A program made the translations under genes and the position numbers. A stretch of DNA of 64,000 nt, from assembly GCA_049487715.1 (NCBI GenBank), contig CP150549.1:62001-126000 (forward strand), written 5' to 3'. A model generated the notes under the pieces. The model saw nothing but the letters and a program-made list of their open reading frames with translations, was not told where the DNA came from and searched no databases. Each line of letters opens with the position of its first letter. Position 1 is the stretch's first letter. The stretch is from Pycnococcus provasolii. Taxonomy: Eukaryota > Chlorophyta > Pseudoscourfieldiophyceae > Pseudoscourfieldiales. Shown in pieces: positions 9,620 to 18,571 of this stretch.

Positions 9620-10375
9620 ATGGCGCTCGCCAACCCGTACACAGCCGACAGGCTCAAGGTGCTCAACGCCTTCATGGCCAAGTCCGACGGACGCGACAAG
9701 CTGTGCGCTACCGTGCAGTACGCGTGCCAGCTCCTCTCCGCGGGCGAGCCGGGCGACCTCAAAAAAATTCAAGGATCCTTCGCCTCAGCCAGAAAGGTGT
9801 TCCGCATCATGAAGCCCATCGAGTCGCTCGTGCCGCTGCTCACCGACCCGGGAACGTCCAAGGCGCCGCAGCACCAGCAGATGCTCGCCAAACTCAAGGC
9901 GCTCCTCATGAGCCTGTACTTTGCGGGTGACCACGTCAGCTGGGCAAAGAGCGCGGGGCTCTTCAACGACGCGGAGAAGGCGGAACGCGCGCAGAAAATG
10001 TCCATGTACTGCTGGATGGGTGCGTCGCTCTGCACCATCATCAGCGAGCTCGAAGAGATTGGAAACGCATTTAACGCCAGCCAGCAGGCGGCTGCTGCCG
10101 CCGCCGCGGACACCGCGGCCGTGTCTTCGTCCAGCAGCAAGCCGGACGAGGTGGCGCGGCGCAAGGCGCGTGAGGAGGAGGCGGCGGCTCTCAAGGCTGT
10201 GCAAAAGCGTCTTCTCACGCTCACGCACGCAGTCACACAGGCAAGCCTTGCGGCGGGACTTTCGGGACTCGTGCCTATGAAGCCTCGCACAATTGGAGCG
10301 CTTGGCGTTGCGGCGTCGGCAATGAACGTGTACATGCTCATGCCGCCGCTGCCAAGCCACGCGAAGCGTGCGTAA
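9620..10375 (+). CDS. PEX11: Peroxisomal membrane protein PEX11
   Basis: Peroxin that elongates and divides peroxisomes. The 251 residues are close to the usual 230-260. Seen: N-terminal RDKLCATVQYACQLLS, matching the amphipathic PEX11 helix that tubulates membranes; SARKVFRIMKPIESL; a central FAGDHVSWAKSAGLFND block typical of the family; an Ala/Ser-rich and charged loop at about 155-190; and hydrophobic C-terminal segments around 200-245. Start chosen at the ATG (9620) directly before the conserved N terminus; 183 nt of open frame upstream has no homology. Confidence 0.9.
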   Translation: MALANPYTADRLKVLNAFMAKSDGRDKLCATVQYACQLLSAGEPGDLKKIQGSFASARKVFRIMKPIESLVPLLTDPGTSKAPQHQQMLAKLKALLMSLYFAGDHVSWAKSAGLFNDAEKAERAQKMSMYCWMGASLCTIISELEEIGNAFNASQQAAAAAAADTAAVSSSSSKPDEVARRKAREEEAAALKAVQKRLLTLTHAVTQASLAAGLSGLVPMKPRTIGALGVAASAMNVYMLMPPLPSHAKRA

Positions 10376-10504
10376 GTTGGCCAAATTTGGAAGTGGATGG
10401 GAGTATCGCAGTCGGAACTTTGGAACCCAGAAAACGATTTTTTTCAAAGAAACTTAGAAGTAAAAACGTAACCATTTACACGCAAAAACACACGACGCAT
10501 TTCT

Positions 10505-11965
10505 TTACAATGACGAAAAGTAACGCACGCATTTCCTCCGACATGCAAGCAAGCAAGCACGTTCGCTCTCCCTAAGCGCGAATGCGATCGCCACGTGCGT
10601 CGACGCCGTCTCGTCAGTGATCGGCGGCGTGGCCACCGCATCGCGCGCCAACTTTGATGCCGCAACTGTGCAAACGTGCGCCAACGCCGAGGCGACGCGA
10701 CGGGCTTCCGTCAACGATGGCATCGCAGACCCGCCGAAAAACTCGTGCTCGGGCATCGTAAGCACACGCACCGTCTCCACGAGCGCCGCAGATGGCGATC
10801 CATCGGCGCGAACGACGTAATGGCCGTACACCGCGAGTGGGTGGCGTATGCGCATCGCCCTCTTACCGCGCGAGTCAACAGCATCCTCGACGTCCACGGG
10901 CAGCATGCCGCTTCTTGCTAAGTGCAAGATCCTGCGACGCCAGCACTTCTCCCTCTCACGCACCGCGAGGTAGCCGCGTTTGCGAGCGAACACCTGCATC
11001 CCCGTTGCACCGAAGCGAAGTTTGCCTCCCCGAGCGGCGCCACCCGCACCCACGTGTCGCATCATCGCTGCCCGCATGAGGTGTACGACGCGCCTGGCGT
11101 CGATGCGCGCCTCGGCATTCGGATGCACGCCAGTCTTTGGATCGCACGCACCTGTGTCGAAGTATCCGTACCGCCGCACAATTTCGCTTGGCGTGAGGTC
11201 GTCGCCATAGCTGTTAATCAACTCCTCGCCCTCGCTTACGTGCCGTGTTGTCACCATTTCGAGGCAGCGTCGCTTCGCGTCGTGGCGAAGACGAACATTC
11301 TTCTGACCCGTGACGTGGTTAAGCATGTCCCACACGGGCACCATCACGTGGTGACCCTCGCCGAGCGTAAAGCTGAATGCAGAAACAAGGCTGACGCACC
11401 TCTCGTACAGGTGCCGCAACTTGTGTTCCGGAATGTCAAGTCGCGTCACGTGCCGTGCCACGTCGTTGGCAACATCTCGCATTCCCGACGATAGGTACGT
11501 TTCCGCCGTGCGGTGTGGTAGGCTCGTGCCTTCCTCAAGCGGCTCGCCTTGTCTGTAGTCTTCCAGCGCCGCCGTGCCCTGCAGCAGCTCGCGCTCGCGC
11601 TGCCCCCACGCGTTCAGCGTGTGCACATCCTCAGGAAGAGACGCAAGGTAGGCACTCCACTTGCTCTTCGGGCCAGCGAGCAGCTCACCAAGAAGCGCCA
11701 TGACGAGCGCCTCCTGCTCGATGCGGTCTCCCCTGTCGTCGTCCTCCGTCATGCGATACCCCTTCAGCACGCCGTACGCTTTCGACGCCTCTGCGGAAAG
11801 CACGCAGTCATCAGGCACAATGCAGACCACCGAACCTCTCGGCAAGTCGCACGACGCGAATGCGCCGCGAACGACATCGTCGCGCACGGCGACACGGATC
11901 GGATTCGCGCTGCCGCCGCGCGACGCGAGCCACGCAAGCACCGTGCGCGCCGACGACACGCTCAT
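10505..11965 (-). CDS. SET-domain protein lysine methyltransferase (SETD6/SETD3/LSMT-like)
   Basis: SAM-dependent protein methyltransferase of the class with a SET domain split by an insert and followed by a Rubisco-LSMT-like substrate-binding region. 486 residues. Seen: N-terminal SET strand region with RGAFASCDLPRGSVVC, the VPVWDMLNHV motif (the NHS/NHC site as NHV) and GEELINSYGDDLTPSEIVRRYGY (the catalytic-Tyr region GEE..NSYG), then a helical C-terminal half. The DMLNH form is closest to SETD6/Rkm-type enzymes. Substrate unknown. The ATG at 11963-11965 directly precedes the conserved part. The stop TAA overlaps a TGTAA (10505-10509). Convergent with PEX11 (129 bp). Confidence 0.85.
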   Translation of the reverse strand: MSVSSARTVLAWLASRGGSANPIRVAVRDDVVRGAFASCDLPRGSVVCIVPDDCVLSAEASKAYGVLKGYRMTEDDDRGDRIEQEALVMALLGELLAGPKSKWSAYLASLPEDVHTLNAWGQRERELLQGTAALEDYRQGEPLEEGTSLPHRTAETYLSSGMRDVANDVARHVTRLDIPEHKLRHLYERCVSLVSAFSFTLGEGHHVMVPVWDMLNHVTGQKNVRLRHDAKRRCLEMVTTRHVSEGEELINSYGDDLTPSEIVRRYGYFDTGACDPKTGVHPNAEARIDARRVVHLMRAAMMRHVGAGGAARGGKLRFGATGMQVFARKRGYLAVREREKCWRRRILHLARSGMLPVDVEDAVDSRGKRAMRIRHPLAVYGHYVVRADGSPSAALVETVRVLTMPEHEFFGGSAMPSLTEARRVASALAHVCTVAASKLARDAVATPPITDETASTHVAIAFALRESERACLLACRRKCVRYFSSL

Positions 11966-12083
11966 GGTTCGGATGCGGCGGCGCGGAGAGGCCAGATTGC
12001 GGCTCCGGGTTGGGGGAGTTGGAAGACTTAGAAATTTGGACCTGGCATTTGCACGCGTTAAATATAAGTGGGAAAACGTGCCG

Positions 12084-13652
12084 TCACGCCATTTTTCCCC
12101 CTCCTTCCTCGTCGTCGATGGCGAACACCTTCTCGCTCGCACTCGCCATCTCCACCTCCTTCTTGTCACCCGCCGAATCGCCGGATGACGAGGGCGCGGA
12201 GGCGCCCAGCAGCTCGTCAATCTCCTGGTCACCCGCATCCGCGTCGTACGCGTACCGCGTCGCCTTGTCCGTCGGCCGCCAGAGGACGCAGATGATAGTG
12301 AGCAGCAGAAACGAAAGGATGTGCCAGAAGGCGTTGTTTATGTAATCCGTCTGCCAGTGCTCGTTGAACGAGTCCTGCATCTTGAAGTACATCTCGTAGG
12401 CGATCCAAAGGCTGCTGACCACAACGGAAATTGCGAGCGCATTCGTGTATTGCCTGTAAAGTGTGAGCTTCGTCCCTTGGCGACGCTGGCTCAGCTGGCT
12501 TAGCGTGCGGCTCAGCGCGGTAAAGATCCACAGGATGAACACGGCGTCGAGTACGGCAACGGGCAGCACGAGTATGATGCGCGCGGACGAAGTCAGGTCG
12601 TCGATCGTGCCAACATTTGTCATGACGTCAAGCGCGCTCGCCGCGGTGAAGTACGCCGCACCGAGCGCAAGCACGCGGCGGCTCAGGCCGCCAAGCGTGG
12701 GTCGCACGACGCCGTAGCCCATGGAGACGACCAGTATGAGCATGCGAGACACCGTCTTGCGCACCGTGCCGAGGAGCACTGCAAAGAGCGTGGTGGCGTA
12801 TGGCCGGAACCCGGTGGCGTTGAAATTTGTGTAGTCGAAGTACCAAGTTGCCATCTCCACCATGCCAAGAAACACAACGACTGTGATGCAGTTCTGGATG
12901 GCCAGCACGTCGCGCCAGTTAAGCGCGTACAGCACGAACCAGGAGAAGCCGAGCACGAGGTAGGCGAGCGCCATCAGCCCGTAGAACTTCAGGTTCGGCG
13001 CCATCATGCCTGGCAGGTAGCCCTGCGGGTTCTTCCACGTCGTCTGGCCGCTCACGGTGACGCCGGCAAGGTTGGGGTCGCACACGACGAACCAGAGGTA
13101 GTACATGCCCGTCTTCTCGATCGTCACAGCCTCGTCGACGGCATACGCGAGCGTCTCGTTGTCCGAGAAGTATATGTCCGTAACCCAAGGCCAGTCGCCC
13201 CCGCCCTGCTCGTTCTGCTGAACAATCACACGGCCGGGGTAGCACCGCGTCTTCGCGACGAGGTCCTTGTCGCAGCAGTAGCGCCGGCTGTACCCGTCGG
13301 CGCTATATCCGATGCGGTCGCGGTCGTTGACGTCGAAGACAACCGCCTGCACAAGCCCCGTGTCGCCATCTCGTGGGCCGTACTCGTTGGCGACACTCTT
13401 CGGCCTCTCGAATACGACGTTCGAGAAGCGGATGTACGACTTCCCGTTGCTGACCCCTTTGGCGACGGTTCCCCACTCGTCCACCGCCTCGGACTTGGAG
13501 GCAATCATGCCCTCGCGTCCGCCTCGGAAGATGAAGGCATCGGACACCGCGTAGAAGTACTCGCCCTGGTACGGGTGCACGGCGGCCAGAGCGGTGCTGG
13601 CCAGAGCCAGGACGGCGCACAGCGCCTTGAGCGTGGTAGCCGCGGCCATCAT
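12084..13652 (-). CDS. GOST / Lung seven-transmembrane family protein
   Basis: 522 residues. Seen: signal peptide (MMAAATTLKALCAVLALASTALA), a large Cys-containing lumenal domain (about 25-225) with paired Cys at CC and C..GRVI, then a seven-span membrane region starting near APNLKFYGLMALAYLVLGFSW, and an acidic, Ser-rich cytosolic tail. This is the layout of the Lung_7-TM_R (PF06814) GPR107/GPR108/TMEM87 proteins, which carry a lumenal GOLD-like domain and act in Golgi traffic. Closest subfamily not resolved. The start is the first of two adjacent ATGs after a pyrimidine-rich leader; the 324 nt of open frame upstream lies in that low-complexity leader. It lies 118 bp upstream of the SET gene on the same strand. 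Confidence 0.87.
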   Translation of the reverse strand: MMAAATTLKALCAVLALASTALAAVHPYQGEYFYAVSDAFIFRGGREGMIASKSEAVDEWGTVAKGVSNGKSYIRFSNVVFERPKSVANEYGPRDGDTGLVQAVVFDVNDRDRIGYSADGYSRRYCCDKDLVAKTRCYPGRVIVQQNEQGGGDWPWVTDIYFSDNETLAYAVDEAVTIEKTGMYYLWFVVCDPNLAGVTVSGQTTWKNPQGYLPGMMAPNLKFYGLMALAYLVLGFSWFVLYALNWRDVLAIQNCITVVVFLGMVEMATWYFDYTNFNATGFRPYATTLFAVLLGTVRKTVSRMLILVVSMGYGVVRPTLGGLSRRVLALGAAYFTAASALDVMTNVGTIDDLTSSARIILVLPVAVLDAVFILWIFTALSRTLSQLSQRRQGTKLTLYRQYTNALAISVVVSSLWIAYEMYFKMQDSFNEHWQTDYINNAFWHILSFLLLTIICVLWRPTDKATRYAYDADAGDQEIDELLGASAPSSSGDSAGDKKEVEMASASEKVFAIDDEEGGGKMA

Positions 13653-14134
13653 CCACCCACTCACCTGGGGTTGCGTTGAGATCTGCTCGGGCCGTGGGGC
13701 GGAGAGGAGGAGAAGGGAGGGGGAGGAGGTTGGGACTTGGGAGGAGGTTGGGAACAGGGACAGGAACAGCAGGAGGGAGGAGAGGAGAGGACTAAGAGGA
13801 GGGAAAGAAACAACGGGACGGGGCGGGAGGGATCCCTGAACCTTCAAACCAAACCAATACGGATGCATTCTGCACGAATCACGAAGGGAGAAGAAGCAGA
13901 GGTCGAACACCATAAAGTTTACGGGCATACATACGGCTTCAGCTGAACTACGCCGTGGAGGGAGGGGGGAGGCCACACAGAGGGCTCCTGGGGCGTGTCT
14001 TGACCACCCTCTCTCCTCTCTTCTCCACCAACACCACCTGCAGGGCCTTCAGGCTTCTGACCGGGGAGGGCAACGTAGTTCTATTTGGTAGTCTATCTCA
14101 CCTTAAAAACTTGCCAAGAAAAAGACTATCGTGA
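13653..14134. promoter_or_regulatory. Promoter/leader of the GOST gene, strongly purine-rich on the plus strand
   Basis: From about 13695 to 13830 the plus strand is almost all G and A, so the GOST transcript leader would be almost all C and T. No gene seen in the rest. Confidence 0.5.
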
Positions 14135-14201
14135 TTGTACAACTTGCTTGTTGGGCTACTGGCTAATGGTACACGCGCCAAACGCCGTCGTAGAACACAG
14201 A
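14135..14201 (-). pseudogene. Short deleted copy of the 3' end of the OTU gene at 17571-18272
   Basis: This 67-bp stretch matches the OTU gene's last codons and stop region (about 17576-17664) on both sides of a deletion of roughly 35 bp. The missing piece contains the codons for the catalytic His region (GHYQAL). The copy also has a small insertion (ctaat). It cannot code for an active enzyme and is a relic of duplication. Confidence 0.7.
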
Positions 14202-15084
14202 GGAGCTCTTACGTCGGACGCCAATGAAAAGTGGCCTTTAGTAGCTTCGAAGTCATCAACGCCAAGTACAAAAACGCGCTGCTGAATGGCACATCTCAGT
14301 TCTGCATATAGTATGGTTTGGTGTGTGTGCGTGTGCGTTTGAGTTGAGTTAGTGACGCTCGAGGAAAAAGATCTTATTTATTTGTGTGCGTGCGTGCGTG
14401 CGTGTGTGTCCAACACCACCTCTCCGCATGAGCGCTTTTGTTGTGTCGAGTAACGTATGAACGTCTGAGAAAAAGTCAGAAACTGTGAAAAGCCATCATC
14501 GCGAGGGTTACCAGTCTCGCAGAAAAAAAGCCCCGCAGTTGTTTCGCAGGGAGGGATGTGTTCAGAAACGTTGTAGATGAAAAGTTATATTGACGTTTAG
14601 AGTTGTTTCATCACTCAAATTCTCTCGTGTCCGTTCGTTCACTCAAACACTATTCAAACGCGAACATCACCAGGCAAAAACAAAAAAGGGGGTGACAAAA
14701 AGAGAAAGCACGTACTGTACTAGGGTTAAGTTCGTAAACAAATATCACCGAAGCACGACACGGCACGACGGGCGTCTTTTGGCGTCATCGTTCTTGCACG
14801 AAGGGACACACGAGACTACGCGTGTGGAGAATGGCGAAGGAGGGGAGAGGTTGGGTGGCGGCGCGCCGGGGGGGGGGGGGGAGGTTGAGATGGTTCGGTT
14901 TTTCCCCTCCTGTTCTCGGGATCCGTCGAAGGTCGACCCAACTGCTCCATGATTTCACCATTTACACTAGGTGAACTGATCCGTTCGATGGTGATCACAT
15001 TATCGTATTCTCGAGAGAATACGATAATGCTTGTAACGTGCCAAGGAACGCGGCAACAATCAAGCACTTTCACGAAGCACAAAA
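14202..15084. other. Gene-poor stretch
   Basis: Contains GT-rich simple repeats (14318-14345 and 14382-14408), a run of 12 or more G near 14869-14881, and the hairpin listed at 14998-15029. Short ORFs exist but none looks protein-like. Confidence 0.5.
14998..15029. repeat. Near-perfect palindrome, 15-bp arms, 2-bp centre
   Basis: Arm cattatcgtattctc (14998-15012), centre ga, arm gagaatacgataatg (15015-15029), with no mismatch. The arms are AT-rich in GC-rich DNA. A smaller inverted repeat (TTCACC/GGTGAA, 14954-14975) lies just left. It sits 3' of the TnpB/Fanzor-like remnant. Confidence 0.85.
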
Positions 15085-15330
15085 TCACGGCACAACAAGA
15101 GGGGCAGGAGGCAGTAGCAGTAGTAGAGGAGGTGGAGGAGGAGGCGGTCGGCGAATGTGCTGGGGTCGCACTCCGTTCGTGTACTCACCGTGAAATGCCA
15201 TCCAGATGTTTCGCGCGGCGTTCACATCACGATTCCACGTTCTATAGCAAGTTGTGCACTGGCATAGCTCGTAGACATTCTTGACGTGGAGGCCGACTCC
15301 ATCCTTCCATGATGCCATTCGCGGGTGTCT
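15085..15330 (-). mobile_element. TnpB/Fanzor-type nuclease remnant, C-terminal zinc ribbon and RuvC-III
   Basis: The minus-strand frame reads a segment ending CQCTTCYRTWNRDVNAARNI followed by HGEYTNGVRPQHIRR. The C-x2-C pair followed at ~6 residues by (W)NRDVNAARNI is the signature ending of OrfB_Zn_ribbon/TnpB proteins and their eukaryotic Fanzor relatives, where the Asp of RD-x-NAA-x-NI is the third RuvC catalytic residue. The frame stays open upstream to 15534, but I recognise nothing more there and no RuvC-I or RuvC-II motif. After RR the frame runs into a GGA microsatellite. It therefore looks like a 5'-truncated remnant, or a last exon whose other parts I cannot trace. Confidence 0.6.
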
Positions 15331-16170
15331 CAGCACGCTTCCGCCTCGTACGGCTCGCAGATGTTGTTGTTTCTGCCCCCACCAAAAAAGCAGAGAGGCA
15401 AGAAGTCGACGTCCGAATCCGTCACACATTTCAATACCACAATAGCACCAAAAGGACAAGCTTTCGTGCCAGTGTCGTTGGTATGCATCGGGACGCCGTA
15501 TGGATACGGCGCCCACTGCCGACTGAGGATCCACTTCGACATCGCCAGAGGAGTTGTCAAGTTGCCAAACTCCTTTTCCAGTGCATCAGTTTCGAACGGA
15601 ACAACCGCCATCCCGGTGGCTTGCCACCCACCGAGACGAATGAGCCGAGACTCCGCAGTCGCCATGTCCGCGCCGAAGCAGAGTTGCTTGTTCACTGAAA
15701 AGACTGCACGTAGCCTTGCAGGACCATGAGCCAGCCTGATCGAGAAAGTTCGAGTTTTTTCCCTTCCCTTCCCTTTGGGGGGGTCCTCCGGAATCGGCCC
15801 CTTTCCCCCCTCCTTCCCTTTCCGGCGTCCGGAAAACTGGGGGTGCGTCCGGATCGGTGCATTTTTTGGGGGGGGGGGGGGTCGGAAATTTCTCCCGTGC
15901 TTGGTCGCTTGTATATTCTCGCGAACTTTTGTGTCGTAGACTTTCGCAGCCTCGATGGCAGACGCAAAGTACCCTAGATAGGACGTGTTCTTACCCCTGA
16001 ATCGTACCATGTACGGTCGTTCAGCGCACGCGGGATCCGTTAGGAATTGGACGCCTTTGTAGCCCTCGACCAACCTCGCTTGCAACTCGGTTCGAGCAGG
16101 TCCTGTCGGCGCGCGCCTCAGCTTCATCGTAGTAGGTCCACGTCTCCCGTCGACGTCGTCATCATCATCA

Positions 16171-16209
<39 letters not shown>

Positions 16210-16271
16210 TCATCATCATCATCATCATGATGAGCAGCAGCAGCAGCAGCAGCATCACCCTCCGAGTACAT
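15330..16271 (-). CDS. AP2-like domain protein with poly-Asp N terminus (possibly degraded)
   Basis: 313-residue frame. Seen: a poly-Asp tract of ~24 residues (about 16-39), then an AP2-like domain at about 70-120 (GYKGVQFL, RFRGKNTSYLGYF, AIEAAKVYDTKV), matching the AP2 pattern YxGV...YLG.F...EEAA.AYD. AP2 domains bind DNA in plant and algal factors and also occur in mobile HNH nucleases. From about 131 to 178 the protein is low-complexity Pro/Lys/Gly from a poly-C and purine tract (about 15740-15890) that looks inserted or intronic. Residues 190-313 are protein-like but unrecognised. The 3' end abuts the TnpB-like remnant in another frame, so the two could once have been one gene. Confidence 0.5.
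16153..16256. repeat. Trinucleotide microsatellites (TCG/TCA then CAG)
   Basis: About 25 units of tcg or tca followed by seven cag units. On the minus strand these code for the poly-Asp and the Ala run of the AP2-like ORF. Confidence 0.9.
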
Positions 16272-16872
16272 GTGGGAAACTGTTTAGATTTTCTGATATC
16301 ATGATTTCGTCACCTGAATCACGTGACGATGTGAAGAAGAGCCTCGACAGGGAGGCGAACAAGTTCAGGCGAAGTTGAGGAATTTCCTTGCGCAAGGAAA
16401 TAAAATGGCAATAAAATCGCGCGCGATCTCCGTCCCAAAAAAATGTACAATATGTCGTCAGACATGGGAAGACATGGAAGACATGGGAGACATGGGAAGA
16501 CACGGGAGTGCTCAGGACGTGAAATCAGCACGTGCCCTTGTTGAAATTCCAAAAAGATGCGAATTGCAAAAGGACCAACAAGGGAGGAAAAAGCGGGAGA
16601 GAGACAAGTCCGGAGAGGACAAAGCAGGGGTCGCTTTGAGTTGAGTTGAGGCTGTTGGCCACTTTCAGCGCGTCAAATTCCAACTAGCTGAGCTATTGTC
16701 TTCATGGACGAGAGCAGATTCTTGCTCAGTGTCTGAAAGACGATGTGGGGGAGGAAGGTGGAGCATCGTGGAAGCGCGTACAAGAAGGAGAACGTGCGCT
16801 TACACGCGTACATCATGGGCGGCGACAGGGGACCGCACGCTTCGTACCCCACTACAGTTTACCACTTTTAAG
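16272..16872. other. Intergenic with a ~10-bp minisatellite
   Basis: At 16457-16510 a gacatgggaa-like unit repeats about five times. The rest shows no convincing gene. Confidence 0.5.
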
Positions 16873-16906
16873 AAAACTTTAAATTACAGTAATAATTTAA
16901 AGTTTT
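16873..16906. repeat. AT-rich perfect inverted repeat, 14-bp arms
   Basis: aaaactttaaatta (16873-16886), 6-bp loop cagtaa, taatttaaagtttt (16893-16906). It lies a few bases beyond the stop of the MCM9 fragment read on the minus strand. A stem-loop in RNA or DNA is possible; function unknown. Confidence 0.85.
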
Positions 16907-16912
16907 AAAGTT

Positions 16913-17070
16913 TTAGTTACGCGCGGCGACGCGCCGGTCCCAAGCCTCGTCGGCGGAGTCCATGAGCACGAGCACGACGTCGAATCGGCTCAGCAGCTCC
17001 TCCTAAGGCCGGTATTCAGCTCCACGCTGGTGTTCGGGTCAAAGTGGCCGCGCAGCGGCTGCCCCCCCCT
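16913..17070 (-). pseudogene. MCM9-like helicase fragment with frameshift
   Basis: On the minus strand one frame reads RGHFDPNTSVELNTGL and, after a shift at 17003-17004, another reads EELLSRFDVVLVLMDSADEA followed by WDRRVAAR and a stop at 16913-16915. LLSRFD is the MCM arginine-finger motif, and the preceding YDP..S...N.(A/G)L plus following D..D.W pattern fits MCM9 better than MCM2-7. One base lost (or two gained) at the junction breaks the frame. Only ~50 residues remain of a protein of many hundred. Confidence 0.7.
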
Positions 17071-17608
17071 TTCGCAGTACGCGCTGTACGCGCTTCTTCG
17101 CCTCGCCTCGCGAGCGCGCACGGCGTCGGGATTTCCGTCGTTCTGCTTGGATGGACGCACCGGCCCATCCAAGCAGCACGGGAAGCCATGAGGCGAGGTG
17201 CTGCGCGCCAAGGTAGAAAAGCATCGCGCCAGGCACCTGAGGCAGGTGAGTGATGATTGCCCAGAATGCTCCCGCGGCGTTGGAAAAGCCGCTGCTGGTG
17301 AGCACGAGCGCGATGGCGAGTCCTTCGCACGCGTTATGCAAGCCCATGCTGAAGGCTACACGCACGCCTTGTTGCCATCCGCTCTCCGCCTTGAATGCGA
17401 CACCCATGGAGATACCCTCGCCGCTGTGTATGCACAGGCAGACGAGCAAGTACAGCAAGCACTGCACCTGCTTGGCTTTACTCAGCTCCTCTCTCTGCCC
17501 TGGTCCTTGGCCAGGATCGTCCTTTGTGTTTCCCATGCCCGCAGCGTTGAGCGCCTTGACGATCTGCTTCTTACAGTTTGCTTGTGGGGCTACTGGTACA
17601 CGCGCCAT
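17039..17608 (-). pseudogene. ZIP-family metal transporter fragment
   Basis: The frame contains IHSGEGISMGVAF (membrane span IV HS..EG motif), FSMGLHNACEGLAIALVL (span V HN..EG motif) and FWAIITHLPQV, the core of GufA-like ZIP zinc transporters. Spans I-III are missing, and beyond about 17150 the frame turns into basic low-complexity sequence, so the C terminus is lost too. Its upstream end overlaps the last 38 nt of the OTU gene in another frame, showing that the fragment is joined to the OTU 3' end. A truncated expressed gene cannot be excluded. Confidence 0.65.
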
Positions 17609-18272
17609 CGCCGTCGAGACGCTTGAGAGCTTGGTAGTGCCCAACGCCGTCGTAGAACACAGGTACGCGTATTCTCGTCGTCGCAGCGGCGATGCTGCCT
17701 TCGCTCTGGTAACTGCTTATTACGCGCGTTTTTATGGAACGCGAGCCGCTCGTCACCACGGCGTCAGCCTTATCGTCGTCATTCGATGGCATGTGAACGT
17801 CAATGACGCCGTCGCCCACGACGTGGCCAAGTGCCACAAGCTCTAGCTCGCCACCCCAAGCATGCGGGCTGGACATGCGATCCAAATAGCTATCGAAGTT
17901 TCCCTCCACGGCCCACGAGAGCTCATCCCGTCTCTGACGCAGCTCACTTACCGCCGCTGCTCTCAAGGCGTCCGCCGCCGTTGTGTCGTCGTCAGCACTA
18001 TCTCCTCGCACCAGCTGACGTGAAACGTGGACGGAACGGAAGAGGCATCGCCCATCGCCTGCTATATTTACAAGTCCGTAGGTGGGGAGCGCATCGTCGA
18101 CCGGTGCTGCCGCCGACGACGACGACGAGGAAGAGACGATGCCAAGAAACAGAATCTTCTTCCCTAACCCAAGTCCCCCTCCCCTGCGCCTTGAACCCTC
18201 CGTCATCGTCGCTTTTCTTCGACGAAGACAAAGTGCGGCGGCGCCACGGTTGCAGCCGATAGCGCGCAGCAT
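17571..18272 (-). CDS. OTU-family cysteine protease (deubiquitinase-like)
   Basis: 233 residues. Seen: basic, Ser-rich N terminus (about 1-60), then an OTU domain with AGDGRCLFRSVH (catalytic Asp73 and Cys76), ADALRAAAVSELRQRRDELS, the family's Y(L/I).RM....WGGELEL.AL block, and a C-terminal FYDGVGHYQAL with the catalytic His (about 212). All three catalytic positions are present. OTU proteins cleave ubiquitin chains; the linkage cannot be told. The N terminus could be an organelle presequence. The stop TAA overlaps a TGTAA (17571-17575). Confidence 0.85.
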   Translation of the reverse strand: MLRAIGCNRGAAALCLRRRKATMTEGSRRRGGGLGLGKKILFLGIVSSSSSSSAAAPVDDALPTYGLVNIAGDGRCLFRSVHVSRQLVRGDSADDDTTAADALRAAAVSELRQRRDELSWAVEGNFDSYLDRMSSPHAWGGELELVALGHVVGDGVIDVHMPSNDDDKADAVVTSGSRSIKTRVISSYQSEGSIAAATTRIRVPVFYDGVGHYQALKRLDGDGACTSSPTSKL

Positions 18273-18571
18273 AAAAAAGAGTTAGAAATGCCGAGTAATG
18301 ATGAGGTTGGGATCCCCTGTTGGGATCCCACCCTGCCCTAACCGCTAACCCCTTTATTACTACCGGGTAGGGGGAGGGGAGTTCGCGCCCTCCGCACGCC
18401 TGCTTCGTCACAGGTAGGCTCCTCTCATTCTCATTCCGCATTACCTCGTCTCACCTGTCAGCCTCCCTTGTGTCTCCCTTGTGACTTGTGTCATCATTGC
18501 GCATCTATCTGCAGCGCACATTCACTCGCGTCATCAGTCGCATCTGAGCCTCGTGAGCGAACAATCAAGCC
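18273..18571. promoter_or_regulatory. Divergent region between OTU and LRR genes
   Basis: 299 bp. Contains two close copies of ttgggatccc (18308-18330), so the palindrome GGGATCCC occurs twice, and a CT-rich leader before the LRR gene. Confidence 0.4.

Noticed and set aside
15735-15890. Clear intron in the AP2-like ORF
   Set aside because: The stretch is low-complexity and suspicious, but I could not find a convincing GT donor and AG acceptor pair.
16261-16552. Small minus-strand protein over the gacatgggaa minisatellite
   Set aside because: The ORF consists of minisatellite translation and lacks any conserved feature.
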